48,169 nt of DNA from NCBI GenBank assembly GCA_030949995.1, contig JAUZRY010000011.1, positions 1 through 48,169 of the forward strand, in the 5' to 3' direction. Positions 25,235 to 36,056 of the stretch are shown here, in pieces. Under the pieces are notes generated by a model, which saw only the letters and a list, made by a program, of their open reading frames with translations, ran no database searches and was not told the origin of the DNA. The stretch is from Ardenticatenia bacterium (GTDB taxonomy: Bacteria; Chloroflexota; Anaerolineae; Ardenticatenales; Ardenticatenaceae). Within the stretch, counting starts at the first letter, position 1. Every line of letters begins with the position of its first letter. The position numbers and the translations under genes were made by a program.

Positions 25235-26618
25235 TTACCCGGCCACAACGGGCAGTGTTTCATCAACGCGCAAGGCAACATCCGGCGGCACGTCAGCCGG
25301 CACACCTTGCATGCTGTACGGCCCGGCCCACGTGATGCGGACAGGCACCAGCTCTCCCCGGCGGTCACGTGGGTCCTCGAAGAAGACCAACTTGTTGGTG
25401 CGGGTACGGCCACGCCACTTCCCCTTGTGAAGATCTTCCACCAGCACCTCAACCGTCTGGTCCACGTAACGGCGGTTGATCTCAGCCATGATCTCCCGTT
25501 GAAGGTCGTCGATCATGCGGCGCCGGCGCTCTTTCTCGGGCCAGGGCACATCGTCCTCCCAGCGGGCAGCAACTGTGTGAGGACGGGGGCTGAAACAGGC
25601 CACATGGGCTTTGTCCAACTTCAGCTCGGCGAGCAGGTTGTAGGTGTCCATAAATTGGGCCTCGGTTTCGCCGGGGAAGCCAACAATGATGTCCGTGACC
25701 ACGGAGACGTTCGGGATGGTCTCCCGAATGCGCTCGACAAGGCGGCGGTAGTCGTCGGCCGTGTACCCGCGCCGCATTCGCCGCAGCACCTCGTCGTTGC
25801 CGGCCTGTACGGGCACTTCGATGTGTTCCATCACTTTGGGCAAGTCGGCCACCGTGCGCAGCAGCTCATCCGTCATGTAGTTGGGGTGGGAGGTGAGGAA
25901 GCGAATGCGCTCCAGGCCCTCGACCTCGTGGACGGTCCGGAGCAGGTCGGGAAGCTTGGGCCCATCGGGCACGTCATAGCCGTAGCGGTCCACGATTTGG
26001 CCGAGCAAAGTGACCTCCTTCACCCCTTGCTCCACTAGGCTGCGCACTTCGGCCACGATTTCGCCCAAGCGCCGGCTGCGCTCCCGTCCTCGCCGGTAGG
26101 GGATGATGCAGAACGTACAGACGTGGTTACAGCCGTAGATCACCGGCACGTGGGCTGTCACCAGCCGACCGCGCTCGTGGGCCGGCAGAATAAGCTCCCC
26201 ATCCTGAATGGCGTCCTGTCGTTTTCTGGCCTTGATTTCCTGTTCGTAGGCGTCGTAGTCCCACGTCTGGCCGTCCAAATAGGCCAGCAGTGGGCCGGGC
26301 TCTGAGGGGGGGGAGGAAGACATCCACGAAGGGGAAAGCCTTGCGCAGCGGCGCCGGGTTGCGCACGCCCACCAGGCAGCCCATGAGACCAATGACGGGC
26401 GGGTTTGGGCGGGCCTTGAGAGGTTTCAGGGCACCCAAGCGGCCGTAGATCTTCTCCTCGGCCTGTTGGCGCACCACACAGGTGTTGAGCACGATCACGT
26501 CCGCCTCCTCGGCGCGGTCGGTCCAGGTGAAACCGCGCTTCTCCAGGGCCGAGCCCAGCCGCTGGGAGTCGGCCACGTTCATTTGGCACCCGATGGTCCA
26601 GATGTGATACTTCTTCAT
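25235..26618 (-). CDS. miaB: tRNA-2-methylthio-N6-dimethylallyladenosine synthase MiaB, frameshifted
   Basis: The radical-SAM methylthiotransferase modifies A37 of tRNAs. The N-terminal domain (from ATG 26618) carries cluster-binding C11, C47 and C81 (TIGCQMN, LNTCVV, LMGCLVG). After a frame change at a run of eight Gs (26306-26313), the frame continues with the radical-SAM motif [30 protein letters not shown] and a C-terminal TRAM domain ([24 protein letters not shown]). Total length about 460 residues is normal. The homopolymer location points to a sequencing error. MtaB or RimO are less likely given GRERSRR and the LLGQ motif. Confidence 0.88.
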
Positions 26619-26664
26619 GTCACCTCGCCCTCACCTCTTGACGTTCCATCCCTTCGCCCCGTCT

Positions 26665-26692
26665 ATTTTAGTGGAGTTGGAGGCTTTGTCCA
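26665..26692 (-). promoter_or_regulatory. Candidate promoter of miaB
   Basis: Read on the minus strand, TGGACA (26687-26692) and TAAAAT (26665-26670) are separated by 16 bases. The -10 stands about 45 bases before the miaB start. The site lies at the end of the gap after the upstream gene. Confidence 0.45.
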
Positions 26693-26697
26693 GCGGG

Positions 26698-27714
26698 CTA
26701 TTCTGCCCAGATGCCGGTCGGATCGGGGCGCCAGGAGCGGAGGGTCTTCATGTAGTTCGCCCGCTCGAAGGCGTCAGGGTTGGCCACATGTTGCTGGGAC
26801 ATGCTGCCCTGCATTTGGGCCACGGATTCGTACTCGTGGTCCTCCATCCACTGTTTCATGTGGTCTACAATCTCCCGAATGCGTCTCACGCCCCGCTGCA
26901 GCAGCTCGGCCGTCATCATGACCACGTTGGCCCCGGCCATCAGCCCCTTGAGCGCGTCCTGGTGGGTGTGGACGCCGCCGGTCAGGGCCAAGTCCACCGG
27001 CACACGGCCGTAGAGGATGGCCACCCATTGGAGGGGCAACAGGAGCTCGGCCGAGGTGCTCAGGTGAAGCTTGGGCACGACGTCGAGGGCCTCCAAGTCA
27101 AAGTCGGGCTGGTAGAAGCGGTTGAAGAGGACCAATGCATCGGCCCCGGCCTCGTGGAGACGCTTGGCCATGTTGGCGAAAGCGCTGAAGAAGGGGGCCA
27201 CTTTGACGGCCACGGGGATGGAGACCGTGTGCCTCACGTGGCACACCACGTCCACGTACATCTGCTCCACCTCGGCGCCGGTCATCTCCAGCCGCGTTGG
27301 GATGTAGTAGATGTTCAGCTCTAAGGCGTCCGCACCGGCCTCTTCGATGATGCGGGCGTACTCCACCCAGCCACCGTCGGAGACGCCGTTGAGGCTGGCA
27401 ATGATAGGCACATCCACGCTCTCCTTCGCCCGGCGGATCAACTCCACGTACTCCTCGGGGCCGGTGCGGTAGCTCCCCAAGTCGGGAAAGTAGCTCAGGG
27501 CCTCGGCGAAACTCTCGCTGCCGTAGGTGAGGAAGTGGTCCAACGTGTGACTCTCGTGGTTGATCTGCTCCTCGAAGAGGGAGTGCATGACGATGGCCGG
27601 CGCCCCGGCGTCGGCCAGGCGCTTAATGCCGTCCAGTTTCTCGGTCAACGGCGAGGCAGATGGCATCACAGGGTGCTCCAGGGAAAGGCCAAGATAGGTC
27701 GTCGAAAGGTCCAT
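26698..27714 (-). CDS. Dihydroorotate dehydrogenase-like FMN protein paired with PFOR
   Basis: The 338-residue protein has a TIM-barrel DHOD-like fold ([78 protein letters not shown]). Such proteins are annotated as dihydroorotate dehydrogenase-like and often stand beside pyruvate:ferredoxin oxidoreductase, as here. They are probably not the pyrimidine enzyme; no other pyr gene is near. Start ATG 27714 has GGAGG upstream and lies 90 bases after the nifJ stop, in the same direction. The physiological reaction is unknown. Confidence 0.8.
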   Translation of the reverse strand: MDLSTTYLGLSLEHPVMPSASPLTEKLDGIKRLADAGAPAIVMHSLFEEQINHESHTLDHFLTYGSESFAEALSYFPDLGSYRTGPEEYVELIRRAKESVDVPIIASLNGVSDGGWVEYARIIEEAGADALELNIYYIPTRLEMTGAEVEQMYVDVVCHVRHTVSIPVAVKVAPFFSAFANMAKRLHEAGADALVLFNRFYQPDFDLEALDVVPKLHLSTSAELLLPLQWVAILYGRVPVDLALTGGVHTHQDALKGLMAGANVVMMTAELLQRGVRRIREIVDHMKQWMEDHEYESVAQMQGSMSQQHVANPDAFERANYMKTLRSWRPDPTGIWAE

Positions 27715-27803
27715 GGGACTTGCCTCCTTCGATACTGTGCTCGTCCTTGGGAACGTGGTCCCCCCACTGCGCCCATCCTGTGGAGGGACCACGTTGCGGG
27801 ATC

Positions 27804-30800
27804 TCAATGGGACGGCAGGGCTACAGCGGGTTCGGGCTCTGCGGCTTCACCGTCGGCGCCACGGGCCAGGCGTTCGTAGTGGCGCCAGTGGTCCACGACC
27901 CATTCTTGAGCTCGCTCCAAGAGGAGTTCAAACTTGTGAGGGTCGGCTTGGGCCAGAATACGGTACCGGTTCTCGGAGAGCACGTAGTCCCGCAGTGGCC
28001 GCTTGGGCGGCTTAGAGTCGAGCTGGAGGGGAGGCAATCCCCTAGCCCGTCGTCTGGGGTCATATCGGTAGAGGGGCCAATATCCCGTCTCCACGGCCAG
28101 TTTCTGCTGGTCCAGCCCCTTGGCCATGTCAATGCCGTGAGCGATGCAGTGAGAGTAGGCGATGATGAGAGAGGGGCCGTCGTAGGCTTCCGCCTCCAGG
28201 AACGCCTGGAGCGTCTGGCGGTCATTAGCCCCCATGGCCACTTGGGCCACGTAGACGTGGCCGTAGGTCATGGCCATCAGGCCCAAGTCCTTCTTGGGCG
28301 TGGGCTTGCCGCCGGCCGCGAACTTGGCCACCGCGCCCAAGGGCGTGGCCTTTGAAGCTTGGCCGCCCGTGTTGGAGTAGACTTCCGTGTCCAGGACCAA
28401 GATATTGACGTTGTGGCCGCTGGCCAGCACGTGGTCGAGACCACCGTAGCCGATGTCATAGGCCCAGCCATCGCCGCCCACGATCCAGACGCTCTTGCGC
28501 ACGAGCATGTCAGCCAGGGCGCGAAGATCGCGCGCCGCCGGGTCATCGAGGTGCATGAGGCGTGCCTTGAGTTGGGCCACACGCTGCCGCTGGGCCTCCA
28601 CCCCCTCCGCGTCGGACTGCTCGGCGGTCAGCAGGGTCTCGGCCAGCTCGTGGCCGATCGCATCGGCCAGGCGGCGCACCAGCTCACGGGCGTACTCCTC
28701 CTGCTTGTCCAAAGCCAAGCGGATGCCCAAGCCGAATTCGGCATTGTCCTCGAACAGGGAGTTGCTCCAGGCAGGCCCCCGTCCTTCCTGGTTGACGGCC
28801 CAAGGCGTGGTGGGCAGGTTGCCGCCGTAGATGCGAGAGCAGCCGGTGGCGTTGGCGATGATGAGGCGATCCCCGAAGAGGCGCGTGAGGAGGCCCAAGT
28901 AGGGCGTCTCACCGCAGCCGGCACAGGCGCCGGAGAACTCGAAGAGGGGGGTGAGGAGCTGGACGTTCTTCACGTTGTGGAAGGGAAGGGATGTGGTGGT
29001 GGGTGTGATGTCGGGCAATTGCTCGAAAAAGGCCCAGTGGCGGCGGCCTTCCTCACGCAGTGGCAGTTGAGGGTGCATGTTGAGCGCTTTGCGGCCCGTG
29101 CGGCGCTTGTCCTTGGCCGGGCAGACTTCCACGCAGAGCGTGCAGCCGGTACAATCCTCTACCGCCACTTGGAGGGTGTACTTCTGGCCGGTGAGCTCAC
29201 GCCAGCGGGCGTCGGCCACCTTGAAGCCCTCAGGAGCTCCGGCCAAGTGGGCTTCATCCACCACCTTGGCCCGGATGACCGCGTGGGGACAGACCAGGAC
29301 ACACTTGCCACACTGGATGCAGATGTCCGGCTCCCAAACGGGCACCTCCAAAGCAATGTTGCGCTTCTCCCACCGCGTTGTGGCGCTGGGGTAGGTGCCA
29401 TCGGCCGGCAGGGCGCTGACGGGCAGCCAGTCCCCCTCGCCGGCGATCATTTTGGCCGTTACCCGCTGCACGAACTCGGGGGCTCCGGGCGGCACAGGGG
29501 GGATCATAGTCACCGTGCTAGTGGCGCGTTCGGGTACCGGGATCTCGTGCAGGTGGTTCAGTGCGGCGTCCACGGCCGCGAAGTTCTTGCGCACCACGAT
29601 CTCGCCCCGCTTGCCGTAGACCTTGCGGATGTACTCCTTGATCTTGGCAATGGCCTCCTCAATGGACACCACCCCGCTGATGGCGAAGAAACAGGTCTGC
29701 ATGATGGTGTTGATGCGCGTGCCCAGCCCGAGCTCACGGGCCAGCCGGTAGGCGTCGATGGCGTAGACCTGGAGGCGTTTGCGGATGATGGTCTCCTGAA
29801 CATCGCGGGGCAACCGGTCCCAGATCTCGTCGGGCGGAAAGGGGACGTTGAGCAACAGGGTGGCGCCCTCGTCGGCCACGTCGAGCACATTGTAGCGCTG
29901 GAGGAAGCCAAACTGGTGAACCGCCACAAAATTGGCCCGGCGGATGAGATAGGCGCTTTTGATGGGGCGAGGACCAAAGCGCAGGTGGGAGATGGTGCGC
30001 GCGCCAGCCTTCTTCGAGTCGTAGACGAAGTAGCCTTGGGCGTAAAAAGAAGTGGTCTCGCCGATGATTTTGATGGAGTTCTTGTTAGCGCTCACCGTGC
30101 CGTCAGCACCCAACCCCCAGAAGACGGCCCTCACCACGTCGTCAGGTTCAATGTCGAGTTCGGGGTCCCATTCGATGCTGGTGTGAGTCACATCGTCGAT
30201 GATGCCCACGGTGAAGTGGTTTTTCGGCCGTGTCTTCTTCAATTCCTCGAAAATGCCCATCACCATGGCCGGCGTGAACTCCTTGGAGGAGAGGCCGTAC
30301 CGCCCGCCCACCACCACGGGCATGTGGTCGAAGGGGGCGGCGCCTGCGGTCCAAGCCTCGTTCAAGGCCGTCATCACGTCCTGGTACAGTGGTTCGCCGG
30401 CACTGCCCGGTTCCTTCGTGCGGTCGAGCACGGCCACAGCGCGCACTGTGGGAGGAAGTGCCTGCACGAGCGCGGCCACGTCGAAGGGACGGAAGAGGCG
30501 CACCTTGACAAGCCCGACCCGCTCACCACACGCGAGCAAATATTCCACTGTTTCCTCGGCGGTCTGGGTGCCCGAGCCCATGAGCACGAGCACGCGTTCA
30601 GCGTCGGGCGCGCCCATGTAGTCGAAGAGGTGATAGTGGCGGCCCGTCAGCTCGGCAAAGCGGTCCATCGTCTCCTGGACGATGTGGGGCGTGGCCAAGT
30701 AGTAGGGGTTAGCGGCCTCGCGAGCCTGGAAGAAGACATCGGGGTTTTGGGCTGTGCCCCTGATGAAGGGATGCTCTGGCGAGAGGGCCCGCTGCCGGTG

Positions 30801-31412
30801 GGCCCAGACGAGCTCCTCGTCAATCATGGCGCGGATGTCGTCCTCGCTCAGCTTCTCCACTTTGTTGATCTCGTGAGAGGTGCGGAAGCCGTCGAACACG
30901 TGGAGAAAGGGCACCCGGGCAGCCAAGGTGCTGGCCTGGGCGATGAGGGCCAGATCCATCACCTCCTGGACGGAGGCCGAGAACAGCATGGCCCAGCCGG
31001 TGGTCCGGGCGGCCATCACGTCACTGTGATCGCCGAAGATGGAGAGCGCTTGGGCGGCCACGGAGCGGGCCGCAATGTGAAAGACGGTGCTCGTCAGTTC
31101 ACCGGCGATCTTGTACATGTTGGGAATCATGAGGAGCAGCCCCTGGCTGGCCGTGAAGGTGGTCGTGAGCGCCCCAGCTTGGAGCGCACCGTGGACCGCG
31201 CCGGCAGCCCCGCCTTCCGACTGCATCTCGATCACGCGGGGCACGGTGCCCCAGATGTTGGGTTCCCCCCGCGCGCTCCACAGGTCGGCCAGCTCCCCCA
31301 TGGGCGAGGCCGGCGTGATAGGGTAGATGGCGATCACCTCGTTGGTCTTGTAGGCCACATAGGCAGCAGCTTCGTTGCCGTCTATGGTCACGTGTTCCCG
31401 TTGGTGCAACAT
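27804..31412 (-). CDS. nifJ: Pyruvate:ferredoxin (flavodoxin) oxidoreductase, single-chain
   Basis: The 1202-residue homodimeric-type enzyme converts pyruvate and CoA to acetyl-CoA, CO2 and reduced ferredoxin. Visible parts in order are the pyruvate/TPP-binding start ([20 protein letters not shown]), the CoA-domain region, the gamma-type region, and a two-cluster ferredoxin insert ([24 protein letters not shown]). The C-terminal TPP domain has [10 protein letters not shown] and [21 protein letters not shown]. The length is normal. Start ATG 31412 follows GGAGG. It leads a two-gene unit with the DHOD-like gene and is separated from the upstream CBS-ACT gene by a good terminator. It indicates anaerobic or microaerobic pyruvate oxidation. 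Confidence 0.95.
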   Translation of the reverse strand: MLHQREHVTIDGNEAAAYVAYKTNEVIAIYPITPASPMGELADLWSARGEPNIWGTVPRVIEMQSEGGAAGAVHGALQAGALTTTFTASQGLLLMIPNMYKIAGELTSTVFHIAARSVAAQALSIFGDHSDVMAARTTGWAMLFSASVQEVMDLALIAQASTLAARVPFLHVFDGFRTSHEINKVEKLSEDDIRAMIDEELVWAHRQRALSPEHPFIRGTAQNPDVFFQAREAANPYYLATPHIVQETMDRFAELTGRHYHLFDYMGAPDAERVLVLMGSGTQTAEETVEYLLACGERVGLVKVRLFRPFDVAALVQALPPTVRAVAVLDRTKEPGSAGEPLYQDVMTALNEAWTAGAAPFDHMPVVVGGRYGLSSKEFTPAMVMGIFEELKKTRPKNHFTVGIIDDVTHTSIEWDPELDIEPDDVVRAVFWGLGADGTVSANKNSIKIIGETTSFYAQGYFVYDSKKAGARTISHLRFGPRPIKSAYLIRRANFVAVHQFGFLQRYNVLDVADEGATLLLNVPFPPDEIWDRLPRDVQETIIRKRLQVYAIDAYRLARELGLGTRINTIMQTCFFAISGVVSIEEAIAKIKEYIRKVYGKRGEIVVRKNFAAVDAALNHLHEIPVPERATSTVTMIPPVPPGAPEFVQRVTAKMIAGEGDWLPVSALPADGTYPSATTRWEKRNIALEVPVWEPDICIQCGKCVLVCPHAVIRAKVVDEAHLAGAPEGFKVADARWRELTGQKYTLQVAVEDCTGCTLCVEVCPAKDKRRTGRKALNMHPQLPLREEGRRHWAFFEQLPDITPTTTSLPFHNVKNVQLLTPLFEFSGACAGCGETPYLGLLTRLFGDRLIIANATGCSRIYGGNLPTTPWAVNQEGRGPAWSNSLFEDNAEFGLGIRLALDKQEEYARELVRRLADAIGHELAETLLTAEQSDAEGVEAQRQRVAQLKARLMHLDDPAARDLRALADMLVRKSVWIVGGDGWAYDIGYGGLDHVLASGHNVNILVLDTEVYSNTGGQASKATPLGAVAKFAAGGKPTPKKDLGLMAMTYGHVYVAQVAMGANDRQTLQAFLEAEAYDGPSLIIAYSHCIAHGIDMAKGLDQQKLAVETGYWPLYRYDPRRRARGLPPLQLDSKPPKRPLRDYVLSENRYRILAQADPHKFELLLERAQEWVVDHWRHYERLARGADGEAAEPEPAVALPSH

Positions 31413-31547
31413 GGCAACAGCCTCCTGTCTGCTGAAGTCAACAGGCCACGCCCGGCGTTTGGCGGCCTAGCCCCCAGAACACCTGGTCGGCGGTGAAGGG
31501 GGGGGGGGAGAGCTCCCACCACCTCCCACAACGGGCGCCACAGTGAA

Positions 31548-31579
31548 CAAACAGGGGGGTGGCCTTTCGACCACCCCCC
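31548..31579 (-). terminator. Rho-independent terminator of the CBS-ACT gene
   Basis: On the minus strand a nine-base-pair GC stem (GGGGGGTGG with its complement), an eight-base loop and the tail TGTTTGTTC follow seven bases after the stop of the CBS-ACT gene. An 11-G run (31498-31508) lies further along and is a likely site of sequencing error. Confidence 0.65.
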
Positions 31580-31585
31580 GCTGGG

Positions 31586-32233
31586 CTAGAGCTCCCGCGC
31601 GTCGAGGACGTGATCTCCAAGGGTTTCCAGGGTATCCACAAGCTGCTCCTTGGCCACGCCCTGCACCTTGACGAGCAAACGGCGTTCCTCGGCCGACTCG
31701 CCCTGGAACGTGCCCACGCTGACGATGTTGCCGCCCAATTCGGCAATCGTGGTTGCTAACTGGGCCAACACCCCCTTCCGTTCGGGCACCTGGATGTACA
31801 GGCGCAGGCCCTGTTCGCCGCCGCTGAGCATCTCCACAAACGTCTTGAAGATGTCCGTCTCGGTAATGACGCCCACAACCCGGTTCTCGTCGTCCACCAC
31901 CGGCAGCCCACCGACCTTGTGGGTGACCATCAGGTGGGCGGCATCCTCAATGGGCGTCTCGGGGGTGGTGGTGATCACCGGCGTGGTCATGATTTCCTCG
32001 ATCTTGAGTTGGGCCAGCAAGTAGTTCATCTCCCAAATGGAGAGAGAGCTGGCCGGCGAGGGCGAAGCGTAGAGGAGATCGCGCTCGGAGACGATGCCAA
32101 CCAGCCGCCCATCCTTGTCGACTACGGGCAAGCGGCGGAATTTGCGCTCGCGCAGCAGTTGCATCGCCTCTGGGAACGGCGCATCGGGTTGGACAGTCAC
32201 CGCCGGAGAGCTCATGCGATCCCGGACAAACAT
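31586..32233 (-). CDS. AcuB-like protein: two CBS domains plus ACT domain
   Basis: The 215-residue protein has two CBS repeats (about 1-60 and 75-132: [22 protein letters not shown] and [22 protein letters not shown]) and a C-terminal ACT domain (about 140-212, [20 protein letters not shown]). The order and length match Bacillus AcuB, linked to acetoin use, but such proteins are general sensors of adenine nucleotides and small ligands. Start ATG 32233 follows GGAGGAGA. It lies just downstream of ppdK, so it may tune pyruvate/PEP metabolism; no acetoin genes are near. Confidence 0.82.
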   Translation of the reverse strand: MFVRDRMSSPAVTVQPDAPFPEAMQLLRERKFRRLPVVDKDGRLVGIVSERDLLYASPSPASSLSIWEMNYLLAQLKIEEIMTTPVITTTPETPIEDAAHLMVTHKVGGLPVVDDENRVVGVITETDIFKTFVEMLSGGEQGLRLYIQVPERKGVLAQLATTIAELGGNIVSVGTFQGESAEERRLLVKVQGVAKEQLVDTLETLGDHVLDAREL

Positions 32234-32260
32234 CGTGTCTCCTCCTTTGTTTTTATGCAA

Positions 32261-32280
32261 GCGCACTTTCCATTGTGCGC
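32261..32280 (-). other. Hairpin in the leader of the CBS-ACT gene
   Basis: GCGCAC and GTGCGC pair around an eight-base loop, directly upstream of the ribosome-binding site, in an AT-rich 79-base gap after ppdK. It may be a weak terminator for ppdK or a regulatory leader. Confidence 0.35.
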
Positions 32281-32312
32281 TCGTTTCGTGGTTATTATTG
32301 TCATATTTTGCC

Positions 32313-35054
32313 TTACTTTCCCGTTTCCCGCAAAGCCGCGTGGGCGGCCGCCAGACGCGCGACCGGCACCCGGTACGGTGAACAACTCACGTAGTTGAGT
32401 CCGAGTTCATGGCAGAAGGCGATGCTGGCAGGATCACCGCCGTGTTCACCACAAATGCCCACGTTGAGGTCGGCACGGGTACGCCGGCCTTTTTGCACTG
32501 CAATGCGCATTAACTCGCCCACACCTTGCCTGTCCAGCGTCTGAAAGGGATTTTCGGGCAGGATGCCCGTTTCCAAGTAGGCGAGCAAGAAGCCCCGTTC
32601 GGCGTCATCTCGGCTGATGCCGAAGGTGGTTTGCGTCAGGTCATTGGTGCCGAAGGAGAAGAATTCGGCCACTTGGGCGATCTCGTCCGCTGTGAGGGCA
32701 GCACGGGGGAGTTCGATCATAGTGCCAAAGGTGTAGCGCACCCGGACGCCCGCCTTCTCCATAACAGCTTGAGCAACCTGTTCCAGAGCCTCCCGCTCCC
32801 GCCGCAGTTCATTCACATGTCCCACGAGCGGGATCATGACTTCTAGGTGCACGTCAATTCCTTCCTGAACACACGCGCACGCAGCCTCGAAGATAGCCCG
32901 TACCTGCATTTCCACAATCTCCGGGAAGAGAAGCCCCAAGCGCACACCCCGCAGCCCGAGCATGGGATTGGCCTCTCTGAGGCGTTCGACGGCGTGAAGC
33001 AGGTGTTCGTGTTTCTCCAAGGCTACCGGGTCGGCACCCGTGAGACGCAGCCGGGTGACCTCGCGCACCAGCTCCTCGTAGGGCGGCAAGAATTCGTGCA
33101 GGGGCGGGTCAATGAGGCGGATCACCACGGGCAGTCCATCCATGACGCGGAAGAGCCCTTGAAAGTCCTCCCGCTGGAGGGGCAGCAGGTGGGCCAGGGC
33201 GTCCTGTCGTTCCTCGGGAGTCTCGGCCAGGATCATGCGCCGGACATGGGGCAGGCGATCCTCCTCGAGAAACATGTGCTCGGTGCGGGCCAGGCCAATG
33301 CCTTGGGCGCCCAGCTCGCGGGCACGCCGTGCATCCTCCGGGCGGTCGGCATTGGCCCACACTTCCAAACGGCGAACATCGTCCGCCCAGGTGAGCAGTT
33401 GTACCAGGTGGGGATCATCGAGCTCGGGCCTGATGGTGGGCAAGGCGCCCAGGAACACCTCGCCAGTGCTGCCGTCAACGGAGATCCAGTCCCCTTCTCG
33501 CACTGTCACTCCGTTGGCGTGAACGCACCTGTCGTCCACGTCCACCTCCAGCTCATGGCACCCCACCACAGCCGGGATGCCGAACTGGCGGGCCACAATG
33601 GCCGCGTGGCTTGAGTTCCCGCCCATGCTGGTCAGAATGCCCTTGGCGTGCACCATGCCGTGCACATCATCCGGCTTCGTCTCGGGGCGCACCAGGACCA
33701 CGGCCTGACCGGCACGCCCCAGCTCCTCGGCCCCCGGTCGGCGTCGAAGACGGCCTGGCCAACGCCGGCGCCGGGCGAGGCATTGACCCCTTTGGCCAGC
33801 AGTCGGCCTTCGCGAACGGCCTGGGCCTTGGCTTGGGGATCGAACTGGGGATGGAGCAGGCTTTCCACTTGATCAGGCGAGACGCGCAGCACGGCTTCAC
33901 GGGGGGAGATCAGGCCTTCGTGCACGAAGCTCACGGCCCACGTCACGGCGGCGCGGGCCGTGCGCTTTGCCATCCCGTGTCTGGAGAATCCACAGGCGCC
34001 CCTCCTCCACGGTGAACTCGATGTCCTGAACGTCACGGAAGTGGCGCTCCAGCCGTTTGGCAATGGCGCGCAATTGCGCGTAGACGTCGGGCATCTCGTG
34101 GGCCAACGCTTGGATGGGCTTCACTTGGCGAATGCCCGCTACCACGTCTTCGCCCTGGGCGTTGTCCAGGAAGTCGCCGTAGAGCTCGTCCACACCCGTG
34201 GCCGGGTTGCGCGTGAAGAGCACGCCCGTGCCGGAACGTGCTCCCCGGTTGCCGAAGACCATTGTCTGGACGTTCACGGCCGTGCCCAAGTCGTCAGGGA
34301 TGCCCGTGGCCCGGCGATACGCAATAGCCCGCCGGCTGTTCCAGGAGCGGAAGACAGCCTCGATAGCTAGGCGAAGCTGCTCCCAAGGGTCACGGGGAAA
34401 TTCCCGACCTGTCTCCTCTCGGATGAGCGCCTGAAAGGCGTGGACCACAGGTATCCAGTCATCGGCCGTAAACTGACTTTCGTGGGTCACGTTGGCCCGC
34501 CGGCGCGCATCGGCCAGGATGGCCTCAAACTTCTCGTCGGGAATGCTGAGAACCACGTTGCCGAACATGTGGAGCAGACGACGGTAGAGGTCGTAGGCGA
34601 AGCGGGCATCGCCCACTTGCGCGGCGAGCGCCTCCACGATCTGGTCGTTCAGGCCAATGTTGAGCACCGTGTCCATCATGCCCGGCATGGAGAACTTGGC
34701 TCCAGAGCGGGTGGAAACCAGGAGTGGGCGTTGGGGATCGCCAAACCTTTGGTCCATGCGTCGCTCCAGGGCATGGACGGCTTCCACCACTTGATCCCAG
34801 AGTCCATCCGGCCACTCCCCACGCGCCAAATAAGCCATGCACGCCCGCGTGGTGATGGTGAAGCCAGGGGGCACCGGCACCCCCAGGCAGGTCATCTCGG
34901 CCAAATTCGCCCCTTTGCCTCCCAACAGGCCCCGCACGGCGTCCCAGTCGCCGCCAACGGCTTCCTCTGCCAGCTCGATCTCGTCGAACCCGTAGACCCA
35001 CCTGATCGCCTCTCGTCCTCGATCCGCTTCTGTCGGCACTTGTCGCGTGTCCAT
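32313..35054 (-). CDS. ppdK: Pyruvate, phosphate dikinase, two frameshifts
   Basis: The enzyme interconverts pyruvate + ATP + Pi and PEP + AMP + PPi. The N-terminal nucleotide-binding region ([42 protein letters not shown]) is open from ATG 35054. The frame shifts at a G run at 33974-33976 (LQTR to [10 protein letters not shown]) and again at the five-C run at 33731-33735. After that the phosphohistidine domain ([17 protein letters not shown]) and the PEP-binding C-terminal domain ([24 protein letters not shown]) continue to the stop. Combined length is about 910 residues, normal for the family. The breaks look like homopolymer errors. Likely role beside nifJ and dhaM: restoring PEP. Confidence 0.9.
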
Positions 35055-35406
35055 GGCATACTCCTTCTCCGGTCACGTATCACTGCACCGTTCGCCGCAC
35101 TCGGGGAAGCACAGAGTCCGGCGGGAACCCTCTTCTGTGTTCTATGCTGTACCCTCCTTCCTCACCTGTCCCCATCCGGCGGGCCTATCATTTCAGCCTA
35201 TCCCGCATCAGCCAGGGCCACCAGGGGACTTCGTCATGCGCTGGCACGGACATCCGTCACATGGCTTGAAGGCAGATGAGGAACTGGCGTCTTGTCACTT
35301 GGCGAATCGCCCGATTTTGACTACCATTTCCCCAAGTGTGGGATGACCGTGGCAGAGCGGAAAGCGGCCATGCCACGGGCCGCTCCGAAAGGAGGAGGCA
35401 CCAGGA
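35055..35406. promoter_or_regulatory. Divergent intergenic region between ppdK and the FHA regulator
   Basis: This 352-base region has no gene. For the plus-strand regulator, TTGACT (35317-35322) and TGGGAT (35339-35344) are 16 bases apart, a fair promoter about 60 bases before the start. No clear promoter for ppdK was seen; the region just upstream of its start is GC-rich. Confidence 0.4.
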
Positions 35407-36042
35407 ATGCAAATAGAAAGCGCTGTGCTCATCGTGGAGCGCGGCTTCGAGGAGCCGCGTCACCTCCCCCTCAACGGTGATGTCGTCACCATTGGCCGCT
35501 GGCCCGATAACCACATCGTCCTCCCCAACCGTCTGGTCTCCCATCACCACGCTCGCATCTACCGGTACGGGCGTTTTTATTTTATTGAGGATTTGGAGAG
35601 CTCGGCCGGCACCTATGTGAACGGCGAACGCCTCGCCTCCCGGCGCCCCCTCGAGGACGGTGATCACATTCGCATTCCACCCCACTTTGAATTGCGCTTC
35701 TCCCTCATCACCCTCAGCGAGGAGGAAATCGCCCGCGGACACCCTGGGTTGCGCATTGACCACGAACAGCACGCCGTTTACGTGGGCGATGTCCGCATCG
35801 AACCGCCCCTCAGCCAGGCCCAATACACCCTGCTGGAGCTCCTCGTACGCCATGCCGGCAAGGTGGTGCCCCGGGAGGAGATCGTCACGGCCATCTGGCC
35901 GGCTAACGAAGCTGCCAACGTGACCGATCAGGCTATCGATGCGCTTGTTCGGCGGCTTCGGGAACGGTTGGCCGAAGTGGACCCCGAGCACCAGTACATC
36001 GTGACAGTGCGGGGGCACGGCTTTCGATTTGAGAACAGGTGA
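35407..36042 (+). CDS. FHA domain plus OmpR-type winged-helix regulator
   Basis: The 211-residue protein joins a forkhead-associated domain (about 1-100; GR at 30-31, S45 and H48, NG at 72-73, the conserved phosphothreonine-binding residues) to a winged-helix DNA-binding domain of the OmpR type (about 115-211; LSQAQYTLLELLVRHAGKVV, then DALVRRLRERL and TVRGHGFRF). No receiver domain is present, so DNA binding is probably linked to Ser/Thr phosphorylation by binding to a phosphopeptide, as proposed for EmbR. Start ATG 35407 has GGAGG upstream. It is divergent from ppdK and convergent with the cyclodeaminase gene. Target genes are unknown. Confidence 0.85.
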   Translation: MQIESAVLIVERGFEEPRHLPLNGDVVTIGRWPDNHIVLPNRLVSHHHARIYRYGRFYFIEDLESSAGTYVNGERLASRRPLEDGDHIRIPPHFELRFSLITLSEEEIARGHPGLRIDHEQHAVYVGDVRIEPPLSQAQYTLLELLVRHAGKVVPREEIVTAIWPANEAANVTDQAIDALVRRLRERLAEVDPEHQYIVTVRGHGFRFENR

Positions 36043-36056
36043 TGTGGGCGAGGATG

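Noticed and set aside
28359..31496. Long open frame on the plus strand opposite nifJ (over 1000 codons)
   Set aside because: It mirrors the codons of the well-supported nifJ gene, has histidine/valine/glycine-rich antisense composition, no ribosome site and no domain. It is a by-product of high GC at third codon positions.
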